From Symbiodinium natans (taxonomy: Eukaryota; Sar; Dinophyceae; Suessiales; Symbiodiniaceae): 64,000 nt of DNA. The notes beneath the pieces are model-generated. The model did not search any database. It was not told the origin of the DNA and worked only from the letters and a program-made list of their open reading frames with translations. The stretch spans positions 62,001 through 126,000 of the forward strand of contig CAJNDS010002229.1 of NCBI GenBank assembly GCA_905221605.1, written 5' to 3'. Of the stretch, positions 11,401 through 20,649 are shown piece after piece (within the stretch, counting starts at the first letter, position 1; each line of letters begins with the position of its first letter). A program made the position numbers and the translations under genes.

Positions 11401-14400
11401 ACTTATGAACAGGCTCGAGCACAAACCCTTGAGCCAAAATGGCTACGCCCTAAACCCTAAACCCTAAACCCAAAACGCTAAACCCTAAACCCTAAACGCC
11501 CTAAACCCTAAACCCTAAACCCTAAACCCTAGACCCTAAACCCTGGGCCTGGCGTGCCGAAGCACCGGTCGCTGCTGCCGAAGCTCGTGGTTGGGCAGGG
11601 CTTCCTTGGTAGCCCAGGAACCATTTTTAGGTTTAGGGTTTAGGGTTTAGGGTTTAGGGTTTAGGGTTTAGGGTTTAGGGTTTAGGGTTTAGGGTTTAGG
11701 GTTAGGTGCATTCAATCTAAGGGCACCCTTTTTGGGGGCTTGATCACTTTCTTCGGGAACCTTGAACCAAACAAAAAGGGAAGACGGGGGCACCACTGGG
11801 GCCAAGCTTCATGAAGCCCAGCGAGAGCGCGGTCGGCTGTCTCAGAACCACGTCGAATCTTTCGTCGATCGGTGCCTTTCGGCAATGCTCCGCGTAAAGG
11901 AGCCCTCCAGTCCCAAGCATCCCCCAAAAAAGCCACTCTCATCTCACCCCCTGAACCGCTAAAACCCGCAAATCCTAAACCCCAAATCCGACACCCCGAA
12001 CCCCCAAACCCTACACCCTAAACCCGAAACCCTTAACCCCCCAGACCCCAAACCCTCCAAACCCCGCGGAAGGGCCAACCCTAAACCCTAAACCCTAAAC
12101 CCTAAACCCTAAACCCTAAACCCTAAACCCTAAACCCTAAACCCTAAACCCTAAACCCTAAACCCTCAGGGCCAACCAGGGAATATACTTCGGCCGAGGC
12201 TCGGCGACCGCGGCCAAGGTCGCGGAGCTGAAGCCCAGCTCTCCCTGACGACCCCATGTCTCTGTTTTAGGGTTTAGGGTTTGTAGGGTTTAGGGCTCAG
12301 GGTTTAGGGTTTAGGGTTTGTTTAGGGTTTGTAGGGTTTAGGTTTAGGGTTTAGGGTTTAGGGTTTAGAAAGTGTGAATTTAGGTTTTTGTCGGGTTTCT
12401 TTGGGTTTAGGGCTGAGGGTTAGGGTTTGTCGGATTTGGGGTTTAGTGGGTTTATAATGATTGTAGGGCTTAGGCTTTAGTGTTTGGGTTATTTTGCCAC
12501 CCACCTCGCTGAGTGTAAGATCGCAGTGCAGGGAAATCACTCGTCATCAAGCCGGGACAAGGAGGGCTCTGGAGCAGTTTGCACCCAGAGTGCTCACCCC
12601 GTTCGTCCCTGCCCTTCAGACCCCTCCAAAACACCCTGATGCGAAAGACCCAGTATCACCCAAAGGAGTAGTAGGAGTTTAGAGGGTTTGTGATTGTTTC
12701 TAGGGTTTAAGCTTTAGGGTTTAGAGTGCTTAGGGGGTCTAGGGTTTACAGGGTTTATAGGGTTGAGGGTTATGTAGGGTTTAGGGTTTAGGTTTTAGGG
12801 TGGCTTTTTCAGAACCTAAAGTTTTCTGGGGGGGTTGGGGCTTCTTCTTCGGATATCTATTCTTCAGATAAGGGGTATCGGGTTCATTGTGGGTTCATCA
12901 TCTTGGGGGGGTGGCTGGTAGGATGGCCCCTATTTGCTTGCGGGGTTCGAGTTTCGGTGCTAGGGTCTTAGGAGGCTCTTTGCTGTTAGCCAAAAGCAAA
13001 GAACAACGTGTTCTTACCACAAGAGCGCAACGCAGAAAGTCAAAAACGAACTCTAAACCCTAAACCCGATAAACCCTAAACCCTAAACCCTAAACCCTAA
13101 ACCCTAAACCCTAAACCCTAAACCCTAAACCCTAAACCCTGAACCCTGAACCCTGAACCCTGAACCCTGAACCCTGAACCCTAATCAACTCCCCAGAAGG
13201 TCCTGGAGGATGGCGTCGTAGAGCCGCGCCGCGCCGCGCGCCGTCGTGTGGAAGTTGGCCCCTGGGATGCTCAGTGTTCGCACCTGCTCCTGGGCTCAGC
13301 TTCCTAGGGTTTAGGGTTTAGGGTTTGGGGTTTGGGGTTTGGGGCTTTGGGTTTAGGGCTTGGGGCTCTCGCACTCGGCAGGCAAGGCGTCGGGTTGAGG
13401 GTGTATTGGGGTTTAGGGCCGCTAACTTGCATCTAGGCGAGGGGGGGGGGGGGGGGCGGCTCCTAAATCCTAAACATCCCTAAACTCTAAACTCTAAACC
13501 CTAAACCCTCATAACGTGTTGGGCAGCTGTGAAGACTGCTGGGGGCGCACTCACTGCAGGGCTCTCGCCGGATAAGATCTGACCCGTGGCCTGACCTCTC
13601 TGAAACCGGCGAGCAGGGTGGACCTACGAGGCGCCATAGGCCCTGCTTAACGAGCATACAACCGTACTTATATGGTAATATATATATATATGTATATATA
13701 TACACATCCATATATAACATCATATAACATCATATAAGACAATATAATATATAAGATGTAAAGTAAAAGCCCATACACTAAACCCTAAACCTCCAAATGC
13801 TTCAGAGGCTCGGTGGCGTAGCTCGTGGGCTTCCCCAGAAGCTGGGGGTTCTTGAAGGCCCGGGCGGCGTAGGAGGAAGGCTGGAAGAGGAAGTTCTTGA
13901 TGAAGTCCGAGCTAAACTTCCTCAGATCCGCATCTTGGACCCCTTACCCCCCAAACCTTAAACCCTAAACCCTAAACCCCAAACCCCAAATCCTAAACCC
14001 TAAACCCTAAACCCTAAACCCTAAACCCTAAACCCTAAACCCTAAACCCTAAACCCGAAGGGGGGGGGGGGGTTGCGGTAAGTGCTACTTGGGCATCCTC
14101 GTTTCTCTTGGGGCAGGTGTTTGGGGGCTGGACGAAGTCAAGTTTGGGGCTTGTTCCTTCCAGGGGAACGTTAGCCTTTGGGGATGATAGGGTTTAGGTT
14201 TCGGGTTTAGGGTTTAGGGTTTAGGGTTAGGGTCTAGTGTTTTACAGCAAGGTTCCTTGTAGCCTGCTATCACCCTAACCAGGGCGCAATGAACCCTGCT
14301 ATGTAGGCGGGGCATGAACCTCCAAGTGGAGTATAGCAATGATCAGTTCCCGGGCTTTCTTTATTTGTTAGTTGGGATGTTGCAGGGTCTCACGCTTTCC

Positions 14401-15924
14401 ATTTTAAGAGGTTGGCGGCCGGCTTGCTAAGGCCCACTGCAAAGACTTTCTTTTTGAAGGGTCTGTTTGACGCGTCGGGTTGCCAGGCTTCGTGTTTGGG
14501 ATTTTGAAAGCTCAGAGACCAAGTCTAGCTGGATACCAGAGCCCAAATCATCCCTACCCTAAACCGTAAACCGCAAACCCTAAACCTCAAGAAAGATACA
14601 TCTCCCCCAACCCACATCGCAAAATCGCCACAACCCCTAAACCCTAAACCCTAAACCCTAAACACTGAAACCCCTCAAACACCTGAAGCCCAGCAGCCCC
14701 CGCAGGGCCATGTCGAAGTGGCAGAAGGCATTCAGGGATGCGAGGCGTTTTCGGTCCAGCTGCGAGGGGGGCGGCAAGCCGCAGTAGACCTCCTCTCGGC
14801 GTTGGATTCGGCGTGATTTAGGGTTGAGGGTTGCGGGTTTAGGGTTTAGGGTTGGGGTTCGCTTTCCTCATTTCCCTTTCATTTCTACTCACCACGTGCA
14901 CGACCCGAAGCCCTAAAACGTCCCAACGCAAACAAAACTCGACAGGCCCTCCTTAGCTTAATTTGGAACCCTATAGCCGCCCCAAAAGCCGCCAACCCCA
15001 AATCTTCACCAATGCTGCAAGCCCTCCTTAGCAACACTTCCAAGCAAACCCCTGAACAGCCTGAAGACCCGCTTCTTATACACAAAAAGCAAACTCTCCC
15101 CAAAACAGGCCCCTAAACCCTAAACCCTAAACCCTAAAGCCCAAAAGCCCAAAAAACCTACACCATACACCCCCTAAACCTCAAACCCCTAAACCCCCAA
15201 AGATGCCCTCATGCGTCCTCCGCGCAGCCCAGCTTGGAGGTCGCCTCCTCACGGAGGAACTGGTCGATCCCACGGTGCTTCGGGTCTGCCTTCCCAATTC
15301 CCAATGAGGCGAAGGGCATTCCAGGAGAGTTTTCGTCGGGGGGGGGGGGTGTCTGTGAGGAAAAAAGTGCTGCCATGCAAAGAAGGTAGGTCGAAGAACT
15401 ACTACCCCCTTTCTTTTCTGATCGAATTCGTGTCAAAGTTCTTCTTGAATCTCAGGTACAGCTACTTGCGAGCAGCTAAAGTTAGAGCAGAGCCCGACTT
15501 TCATCAACCCCACGTGGCGGCAAAGCATGTCGACATACCAGCCCATGGTGATGGCCATGTAGCCGTTGTTCCCCTCCTGGAGATCGAGAGCGGAGATCTC
15601 TAGAGAGCCCAATCCCTCCTAAAACGAATTTCCACAGACAGGTGCTTGACTAAAGGATATCCTTGGCTGCACTTAGAAGGGTAGCTAGAAATTTAATTTT
15701 TAGCTGCCCTATTAAGAACCCAATAAACCCAAAAAGGCTAAAGCACCACAGAGTATTATGATCCCTACTCAGAATAACAGTAGAAGGGGGAACATCCCCC
15801 TGGGATCATACTTCGCCCCAGGATTCTCAGTTGGGGGATGCTCTGCGGCCCACGGAAGGAACTCTCTGGTACTCTGGGGGGGTCCATGTACCTCGATGGT
15901 ATAGACTTGGGCCCTAAAGCTACG

Positions 15925-15959
<35 letters not shown>

Positions 15960-18900
15960 GGAAACCCCTTGAAGGCCCAAGTATGTAAGGGACCCTTTGG
16001 GTCTGGGGGTCAACGCGTCAGGCGTACTGGGCGAGGGATTCTCTGCATGGGGTTCTTTTGGGGGTGGCACGGGGGGGTGGCGCTCCCAGGAACTCTCTGA
16101 AAAGAACACACTCTGCCATTTTGGTGCTCCAGGGGTACTCAGCAACACACTCGGCAGTTGGGCGGGGGAAAAGGAAGAGTCCTTCAACTTGTGCAGGTAT
16201 CCTGAAGGGTAGAATAGAAAGGGCACACCGTATGGTCTTAGGGCTGCAAGGCAACCCGGCTACCGTGTAATTAAGTTAGTCCTGCAAAATCCTCGTCAGC
16301 CCGCACTCAACCCATGATGCAGGGGTGTTTAGGGTCTACGAAAGCAGAGGCATTGCGGCTCTGTGGGGCGTCTTTGAAGGAAGGGGGCTGCGCAAAGCAG
16401 TTGCCCAACAAACCCTGAACGCGACCTTTGCACTGTAAAGGTCCAAGGGGAGATCTATGGCGACACGGAGCTAGGCGTAGGAGCTCAAGGAGCTTAAGTA
16501 GCTTAAGTAGCTTAATAGTAAAGCTACCGTCATAAGGTTCTACAGATGTCCATGTTCGGCTGAGGGACGGTTTAGGATGAAACTAGGTCTTCGACCTTGA
16601 ACCCGAAAAACCCTAAACTTCCTAAACCCTAAACCCGAGGACCTTTGGGGTGAACTCCATCTTCGTCTCCGCGAGCGCTTTCTCGAGCTTGGCAGGGTCG
16701 CGGATGATCTCGTCCGTGAGGGGCTCCTGCAGGAGACCGGCACGGGGCGTGTTGAGGTAGAGTTTCGACTCAAGGCAAAGGGTGCAAAGAGTGCAGGGAG
16801 CAGTTGCTAGAAGGTGTTTAGGGTTGAATTTCGGGGATCTTGATGTTCTGCCACAGGCCCATTTCGGGCACACAAGGCGTGACCCCAGGCAGGGACAAAC
16901 TCCATCCCAAGCCCTCCTCCAAGGGCCCAAGGGGTTTCCTGTACGCCTAATCCTTTGAGACGGCCCTGTAAGTTGAAGAGTAGGACTGATTTCTTGCGCG
17001 CGGGCGGCGAACATGATTTAAGGATTCTCCTTGGTTTAAGGGGTATCGGGTCTCTGTAAGATTCGGGATTCGTGGTTCTTCAAGGTGTCGGTGACGGTGT
17101 GCTCCCCGAAGCCCTACAACCCCCCATCCTGCATAATATATTTATTAGTCTAATGGCCTAAGAAAATGCAACAGGAACGTAGTAAGAATAAGCAATTTAT
17201 AGAAATTTAATGAAAGAGTAAGCAGCATATAGTAACGTACTACTATCACAACATAACACGACATGGAAGTCATATGTAAGAATACAAGAATATTATACTG
17301 TTATGTTACAACTACTACACTAAGAAATACCGATGTTTAGGGCTACGTGCACCGCTTTCAGAGGATGTCATGTCGAGGGTGCCCAGCCTCCACCGCGCAC
17401 ACGCCGGTCTGGTGGCTCAGCAGCTCCCTTGGGCTGGGACACTCCACACATTTCAGCGCGAACAACTTTTTCTTGGGCATCAAACCCCCCTAACCCCCCC
17501 TTAAGTACCCCGAGCCCCCCAGCAGTCAACCCCCCACACCCCGAACCCCCCCCCCCCCCCCACGTGACCCTGAACCCTCCCTCAAATCAGAACCGCAGGA
17601 GGAGAGCCTCACTGTGGTCGACTCTTTACCCTTGCAGCCGAAGGCTGGCCAGTAGGTGCTGACCTTCGGGGCTTCACCCGCAACATGGGCCTGACTTGGT
17701 TTGAAGTTCTTCTTTTCTCTCGGCTGGCCAGTAGGTGCTGACCTTCCGGGCTTCACCCGCAACATGGGCCTGACTTGGTTTGAAGTTGTTCTTTTCTCTC
17801 GGCTGGCCAGTAGGTGCTGACCTTCGGGGCTTCACCCGCAACATGGGCCTGACTTGGTTTGAAGTTGTTCTTTTCTCTCGGCTTGTAGGGCTGATAGGCT
17901 CTATAATTTGGGTTTAGAGGGAAAATTTGGGTTTATAGGATTTACAGCGTTTGGGGGTTGTCTCTTCTCCCGCGGTGTCCAGGCTTTGGGTTCAACGATC
18001 TGTTATTTGCATGGTGCTGTGCGGAGGCTGCACAGAGCTGAGTCTGACTTGAGGCTTGTTGGGGAAACCCCTAAACCCTAAACCCTAAACCCTTGAACCC
18101 AGACTCTGTAAGTCAGCTGGCACCCTAAACCCTAAACCCTAAACCCTAAACCCTAAACCCTAAACCCTAAACCCTAAACCCTAAACCCTAAACCCTGATC
18201 CCAAGAGAGGGTTACAGGAGCTTGCTTTCTTCTTGGGGCTTTGGGCTTGTGGATGTTGAATTCTGGAGATGTTGTTGACCCGCCGGACTTTGCACCCCTA
18301 AAATGGGTGGTGATTACAAGTAGGGTTGCAAGTACCCTGATTATAAGGCTTATGTATATGTATATCTGTATACCTATTCTACTCATAACTTACAACCCTG
18401 AACCCTGAACCCTGAACCCTAAACCCTATACACCCTACACCCTACACCCTACACCCTACACCCTAAACCCTAAACCCTAAACCCTAAACCCTAAACCCTA
18501 CACCCTACACCCTACACCCTAAACCCTAAACCCTAAACCCTAAACCCTAAACCCTAAACCCTAAACCCTAAGCCCTGGGCTTGCCTTCTCATCGTAGTTC
18601 AGGTGCCCTTGGCTGTGGAGCAGGGCGAGGCCCAGAGCAGCCAGGCCTTTACCTTACTTCTCCAAGAAGCAAGGGTTTAGGGTTTAGGGTTTAGGGTTTA
18701 GGGTTTAGGGTTTAGGGTTTGAGGCTCAGGGTTTAGTGTTATTCCTACAAGAAAAGGAAGCCCAAAAAGGTTTAAAGTTCGACTGCTGGTTAAGTAAGTT
18801 ACCCATGGAGAAGACGTTGGTCAGCGTGTCTTCGGTCCATGGAACACCTGGGGGCGGGGGCGGGCGGAGGGTGGGTTTAGGGTTTAGGGTTTGAGGGTAC

Positions 18901-20454
18901 ACTGGCTCTAATCTCAAAATGTCTTGCCAAAGAACCAGATCCCCGATTTCCGAACCACGCAACCCTGCATCCTACAGCGCCCTGAACTCGGGACCCTAAA
19001 CCCTGAACAAAGGCCATAAACCCCAAGAAGAGGACAGACGGCGGGGCTATTCAGGGCGCACTTTTCCTTTTCGGTATGGAGGTGGGCCTTAAACCCTAAA
19101 TAAGCCGTCCCTAAGCCTTCAAAACCCCGAACCCTAAAGCCCCTCTAAACCAAATCTAAAGCCTTGAAGCCTAAACCCTCTCAACCCTAAACCCTACGTG
19201 TAAAAAGCTTTCCGGAACAAATAGCCGCTAAGGCCCCCCCCCCCCCCCTAGTTGCTGAGTACCCTGGCCCCCAAGAAGGTCAGCCTTTGATTTCTGGTAG
19301 GATGGTACATACACCATCAGGGGTATCTACTCAGCTACTCAGCCCCCAAACCCTCCCAACCCTCCAAGCCCTACGCCCTAAGCCCCCTAAACCCTAAGCC
19401 CTAAGCCTTAAAGCCTAAGCCCTAAACCCTAAACCCTAAACCCTGAAGCCCCCCCCCCAAAAAAAAAAAAAAAAGCCGCCGGCGCCTAGAGCCTTCTCGC
19501 CGGCCCAGAGGTCGACCACCTTACGGCCTCGGTGGTAGACCTCGTGGTGAGGTTTAGGGTTTAGGGTTTAGGGTAGGGTCTAGGGTTTAGGGTTTAGGGT
19601 TTAGGGTTTAGGGTTTAGGGTTTAGGGTTTAGGGTTTAGGGTTCAGGGTTTAGGGTTTAGGGTTTAGGGTTTAGGGTTTAGGGTTTGGGGTTTGGGGTTT
19701 GGGGTTTAGGGGTTTAGGGGTTTAGGGGTTTAGGGGTTTAGGGGTTTTAGGCTTTAGGGGTTAGGGTGTGGGTTCTTTCGGGTTTAAGGTTTAGGGCTTG
19801 GGGTTCTTCGGGTTGAGGGTTTAGGGTTTGGGATGTTTAGGCTTTGGGGTTGGCGAGTTGGCGGTTAGGGGATTTGGGGTTTAGGGTTTAAGGCTTGGGG
19901 TTTAGGGTTTTGGGGCTGATGGTCTTCTTTTGAGGGCTTGCGATGCTCTTTGCTTCCCACACGAGGCTTCAGGGCATCCTCGGCTTTCTTTTTTCAGTTC
20001 TGTTAGGGTTTGGGTTTTCCAGGGTTTGGGGTTTTAAGGCTTTAGGGTTTGGGGCTTTTAGGGTTTAGAGTTTGGGGTTTTAAGGCTTAGGGTTTAGGGT
20101 CTTTAGGGTTTAGGCTCTGAGTATCGAAGCTGATGGAACTGAGGTCTTGGAGCTTTCTGCTGCCGACCTCCTCTTTCTTGGGGGGAGTTCCGGGTTCGGA
20201 GGAGGCCCCCCAAAATTCCCCAAAGCCCTCCTCACCCTGAGCCCTCTGGCATCCCAACCCTGAACATCCCTAAACCCTGGAACTAAAACCCCTGATTCTC
20301 CCCCTACACCTGAACCCTAACCTTAAACACTAAACCCTAAACCCTATACCCTAAACCCTAAATCCTAAGTAAGCAGCGGCGCGCAGACGGCGCCGCCGCG
20401 CTCACGGTTCTCCCGGAAGTTCGCAGCGAAGCTGGCGCGCACCGGCTCCCATTC
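5495..20454 (-). CDS. Beta-lactamase-fold serine hydrolase (EstB/LACTB type), at least 17 exons, 5' end not found
   Basis: Exons (high to low): 20454-20383, 19540-19486, 18847-18803, 18652-18585, 17663-17613, 16768-16643, 15576-15514, 15289-15215, 14789-14690, 13933-13791, 13599-13507, 13283-about 13190, 12244-12164, 11904-11808, 11604-11549, 6182-6101, 5585-5495. Phases agree at nearly every junction. The chain (about 460 aa) follows the class C beta-lactamase/esterase family in order: GRKVVDLWAG; DTLTNVFSMGKG, split over two exons and giving the catalytic SxxK (S-M-G-K); VSTYWPAFG; RAGLLQEPLT; NGYMAITMGW, with the region of the Tyr motif; YCGLPPPSQLDR; SIPGANFHTTARGAARLYD; FGTPGTGGQLAFADPD; DPRELALRQAIY. 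The usual FGH near the C-terminus reads FGT. The stop codon (5497-5495) is the TAG of a telomere unit. The start Met exon was not found, and the end of the 13283 exon is uncertain. The substrate cannot be inferred. Confidence 0.85.
6289..6396. mobile_element. Introner family A copy
   Basis: About 108 bp from GGTATCCCAGTA to CACTGGGCTACCAAG, with internal AAGGGTACCC and its inverted partner. It lies in the long intron of the hydrolase gene. Confidence 0.65.
6846..6857. repeat. Left target-site duplication of the LINE
   Basis: CGCCCTAAACCC, identical to 11446-11457. It immediately follows the element's 3' A-run on the minus strand. Confidence 0.85.
7055..9124 (-). pseudogene. LINE ORF2 reverse transcriptase domain, frameshifted relative to the endonuclease
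   Basis: A 689-codon open frame ending in TAG. Reverse-transcriptase landmarks in order: LVLIPKQ and FRPMSLLETVQK (about residues 147-172), VSLDISGAYDN (palm motif A, about 225-235), GVQQGGTHSP (about 286-295) and GWAYVDDILLGF with the catalytic YVDD (about 329-332), followed by thumb and a long C-terminal region typical of dinoflagellate LINEs (WAFLGHLLRRP). The linker upstream is in a different frame, so a frameshift lies near 9065. The initiator shown is only the first Met-like codon; the true protein would continue from the endonuclease. Confidence 0.9.
9361..10455 (-). pseudogene. LINE ORF2 N-terminal part: apurinic-type endonuclease (EEP family), interrupted
   Basis: The frame runs from about 10455 and is interrupted by TGA at 10233-10231, just before the endonuclease core. 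The core shows FSTWNVQGN (the N motif), ATFQEV (catalytic Glu), VIVLGDFNTE (the GDFN motif), ELDYMFLN and KSDHELVQC (the terminal SDH). This is the L1-type endonuclease that nicks target DNA for target-primed reverse transcription. A second TGA at 9363-9361 cuts it from the linker, which continues in the same frame with a basic, Arg/Lys-rich stretch. All active-site residues visible here are intact. The lesions are two nonsense codons, so this copy looks dead as one polypeptide. Confidence 0.85.
10353..11378 (-). CDS. LINE ORF1-like protein (coiled coil plus nucleic-acid-binding-like C-terminal part)
   Basis: The ATG at 11378 is the first Met after the leader relic; an upstream in-frame GTG is not needed. 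The 341-residue product begins MAEPSPTLSD. It has an acidic/basic N-terminus, a predicted coiled coil at about residues 45-105 (heptads with LSNRIDKLEAK and LSSLEKQLES), a low-complexity G/A/S linker, and a C-terminal part with hydrophobic strands (HVVLGGWAQD, YDRYVIFGQR) that could be an RRM-like fold. LINE ORF1 proteins bind the element's RNA and act as chaperones. The assignment rests on position and architecture, not on a recognised domain match. Near 10460 coding sense passes into the ORF2 frame, either as a natural second ORF or through a frameshift in an originally fused protein. Confidence 0.75.
   Translation of the reverse strand: MAEPSPTLSDVEGSPSRKRDRPDEELDQMLEEAAANEKAPAWAIQMQSVVTEQVSILGQSLHGLSNRIDKLEAKRSSESDRLSSLEKQLESMSTVVQKLQGGSGASGSMAGAAAVPRPSNLNDPWSAYIRNQQDAAKGDDSGMGGDGGLAGPLGSAAAAPAKAPTVFISLPSSPASSPIRREALRETEHSHVVLGGWAQDTRRATIEQDALKVIGLFPKGLSYDRYVIFGQRASTCHISLHPLDSADAERNRFYLAQNAAGRRVQATGGDLIWVSPSRSPERRARNKITRAFLEKLEQLTKPAPPVRKWDWRLTGPSRCGSLISVFAPQNRRICVPTHMSR
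11428..11447 (-). other. Dinoflagellate spliced leader (DinoSL) relic
   Basis: The minus strand reads CGTAGCCATTTTGGCTCAAG, identical to the last 20 of the 22 nt of DinoSL, which is trans-spliced onto dinoflagellate nuclear mRNAs. It sits 50 nt before the ATG of the LINE ORF1, exactly where an SL belongs on a mature mRNA. Its first two bases overlap the target duplication. The element therefore descends from a trans-spliced transcript that was reverse transcribed back into the genome. Confidence 0.9.
11446..11457. repeat. Right target-site duplication of the LINE
   Basis: CGCCCTAAACCC, identical to 6846-6857. It continues into a CCCTAAA tract up to about 11545. Confidence 0.85.
11604..11806. 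mobile_element. Introner family A copy carrying an internal TTTAGGG tract
   Basis: Left arm CCTTGGTAGCCCAGGAACC (11604-11622), right arm CACCACTGGGGCCAAG ending near 11806. About 75 bp of TTTAGGG repeat (about 11630-11705) lies just inside the left arm. It separates two hydrolase exons (11904-11808 and 11604-11549), so it acts as an intron. Confidence 0.65.
12077..12168 (-). repeat. CCCTAAA array flanked by a 10-bp duplication
   Basis: The host 10-mer AGGGCCAACC occurs on both sides (about 12070 and 12168). The right copy is part of the end of hydrolase exon 12244-12164. Confidence 0.85.
13060..13182 (-). repeat. CCCTAAA array grading into CCCTGAA units
   Basis: About 10 CCCTAAA units followed by 7 CCCTGAA units: local spread of one variant. 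Confidence 0.9.
17643..17879. repeat. Three 79-bp tandem repeats spanning an intron-exon boundary of the hydrolase gene
   Basis: Units begin GGCTGGCCAGTAGGTGCTG at 17643, 17722 and 17801. On the minus strand each holds the acceptor CGAAG| and the first seven codons of the exon VSTYWPA. Only the copy at 17663 continues into the full exon. Confidence 0.8.
18421..18570 (-). repeat. Array alternating CCCTACA and CCCTAAA blocks
   Basis: Blocks CCCTACA (about 5), CCCTAAA (about 5), CCCTACA (about 3), CCCTAAA (about 8). Confidence 0.9.
19249..19339. mobile_element. Introner family B copy
   Basis: Starts TAGTTGCTGAGTACCC and ends GGGGTATCTACTCAGCTACT. It lies in an intron of the hydrolase gene, next to a poly-C run. 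Confidence 0.6.
19551..19750 (+). repeat. TTTAGGG array grading into TTTGGGG and TTTAGGGG
   Basis: About 19 TTTAGGG units, 3 TTTGGGG, then five 8-mers TTTAGGGG. It lies directly upstream (minus sense) of hydrolase exon 19540-19486. Confidence 0.9.
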
Positions 20455-20649
20455 CTTGGTGGTTTCCGGGGCTTTAAGGTTTTTTCCCTCCTGCACAGTA
20501 GGGTTTTAGGTATACGGTTTGGGGTTTGGGGTTTAGGGCATCGAGTTTACGTTTCTTGCCTTGAGGGTTCAGGGTTTTAGGGTTTTTTCGCGTTGAGGGC
20601 TTCGGGAGCTTTAAATTTCCGTGTTATTCCGAGCTTAGCTGCACTGCAG

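Larger units (their letters stand above)
6858..11445 (-). mobile_element. Non-LTR (LINE) retrotransposon starting with a spliced-leader relic, inserted in telomere-type repeat
   Basis: Read on the minus strand, the element starts with a DinoSL match, then ORF1, then endonuclease and reverse transcriptase, a short 3' UTR and AAAAA (6862-6858). Both sides carry the identical 12-mer CGCCCTAAACCC on the + strand (6846-6857 and 11446-11457), a target-site duplication that is itself telomere-type repeat. The element lies inside an intron of the hydrolase gene, between exons 11604-11549 and 6182-6101. It is nearly full length but ORF2 is broken, so it is probably not autonomous now. Confidence 0.9.

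Noticed and set aside
15765-16226. 153-codon minus ORF
   Set aside because: It contains a TATATA microsatellite translated as poly-IY and a family D fragment; it lies in a hydrolase intron.
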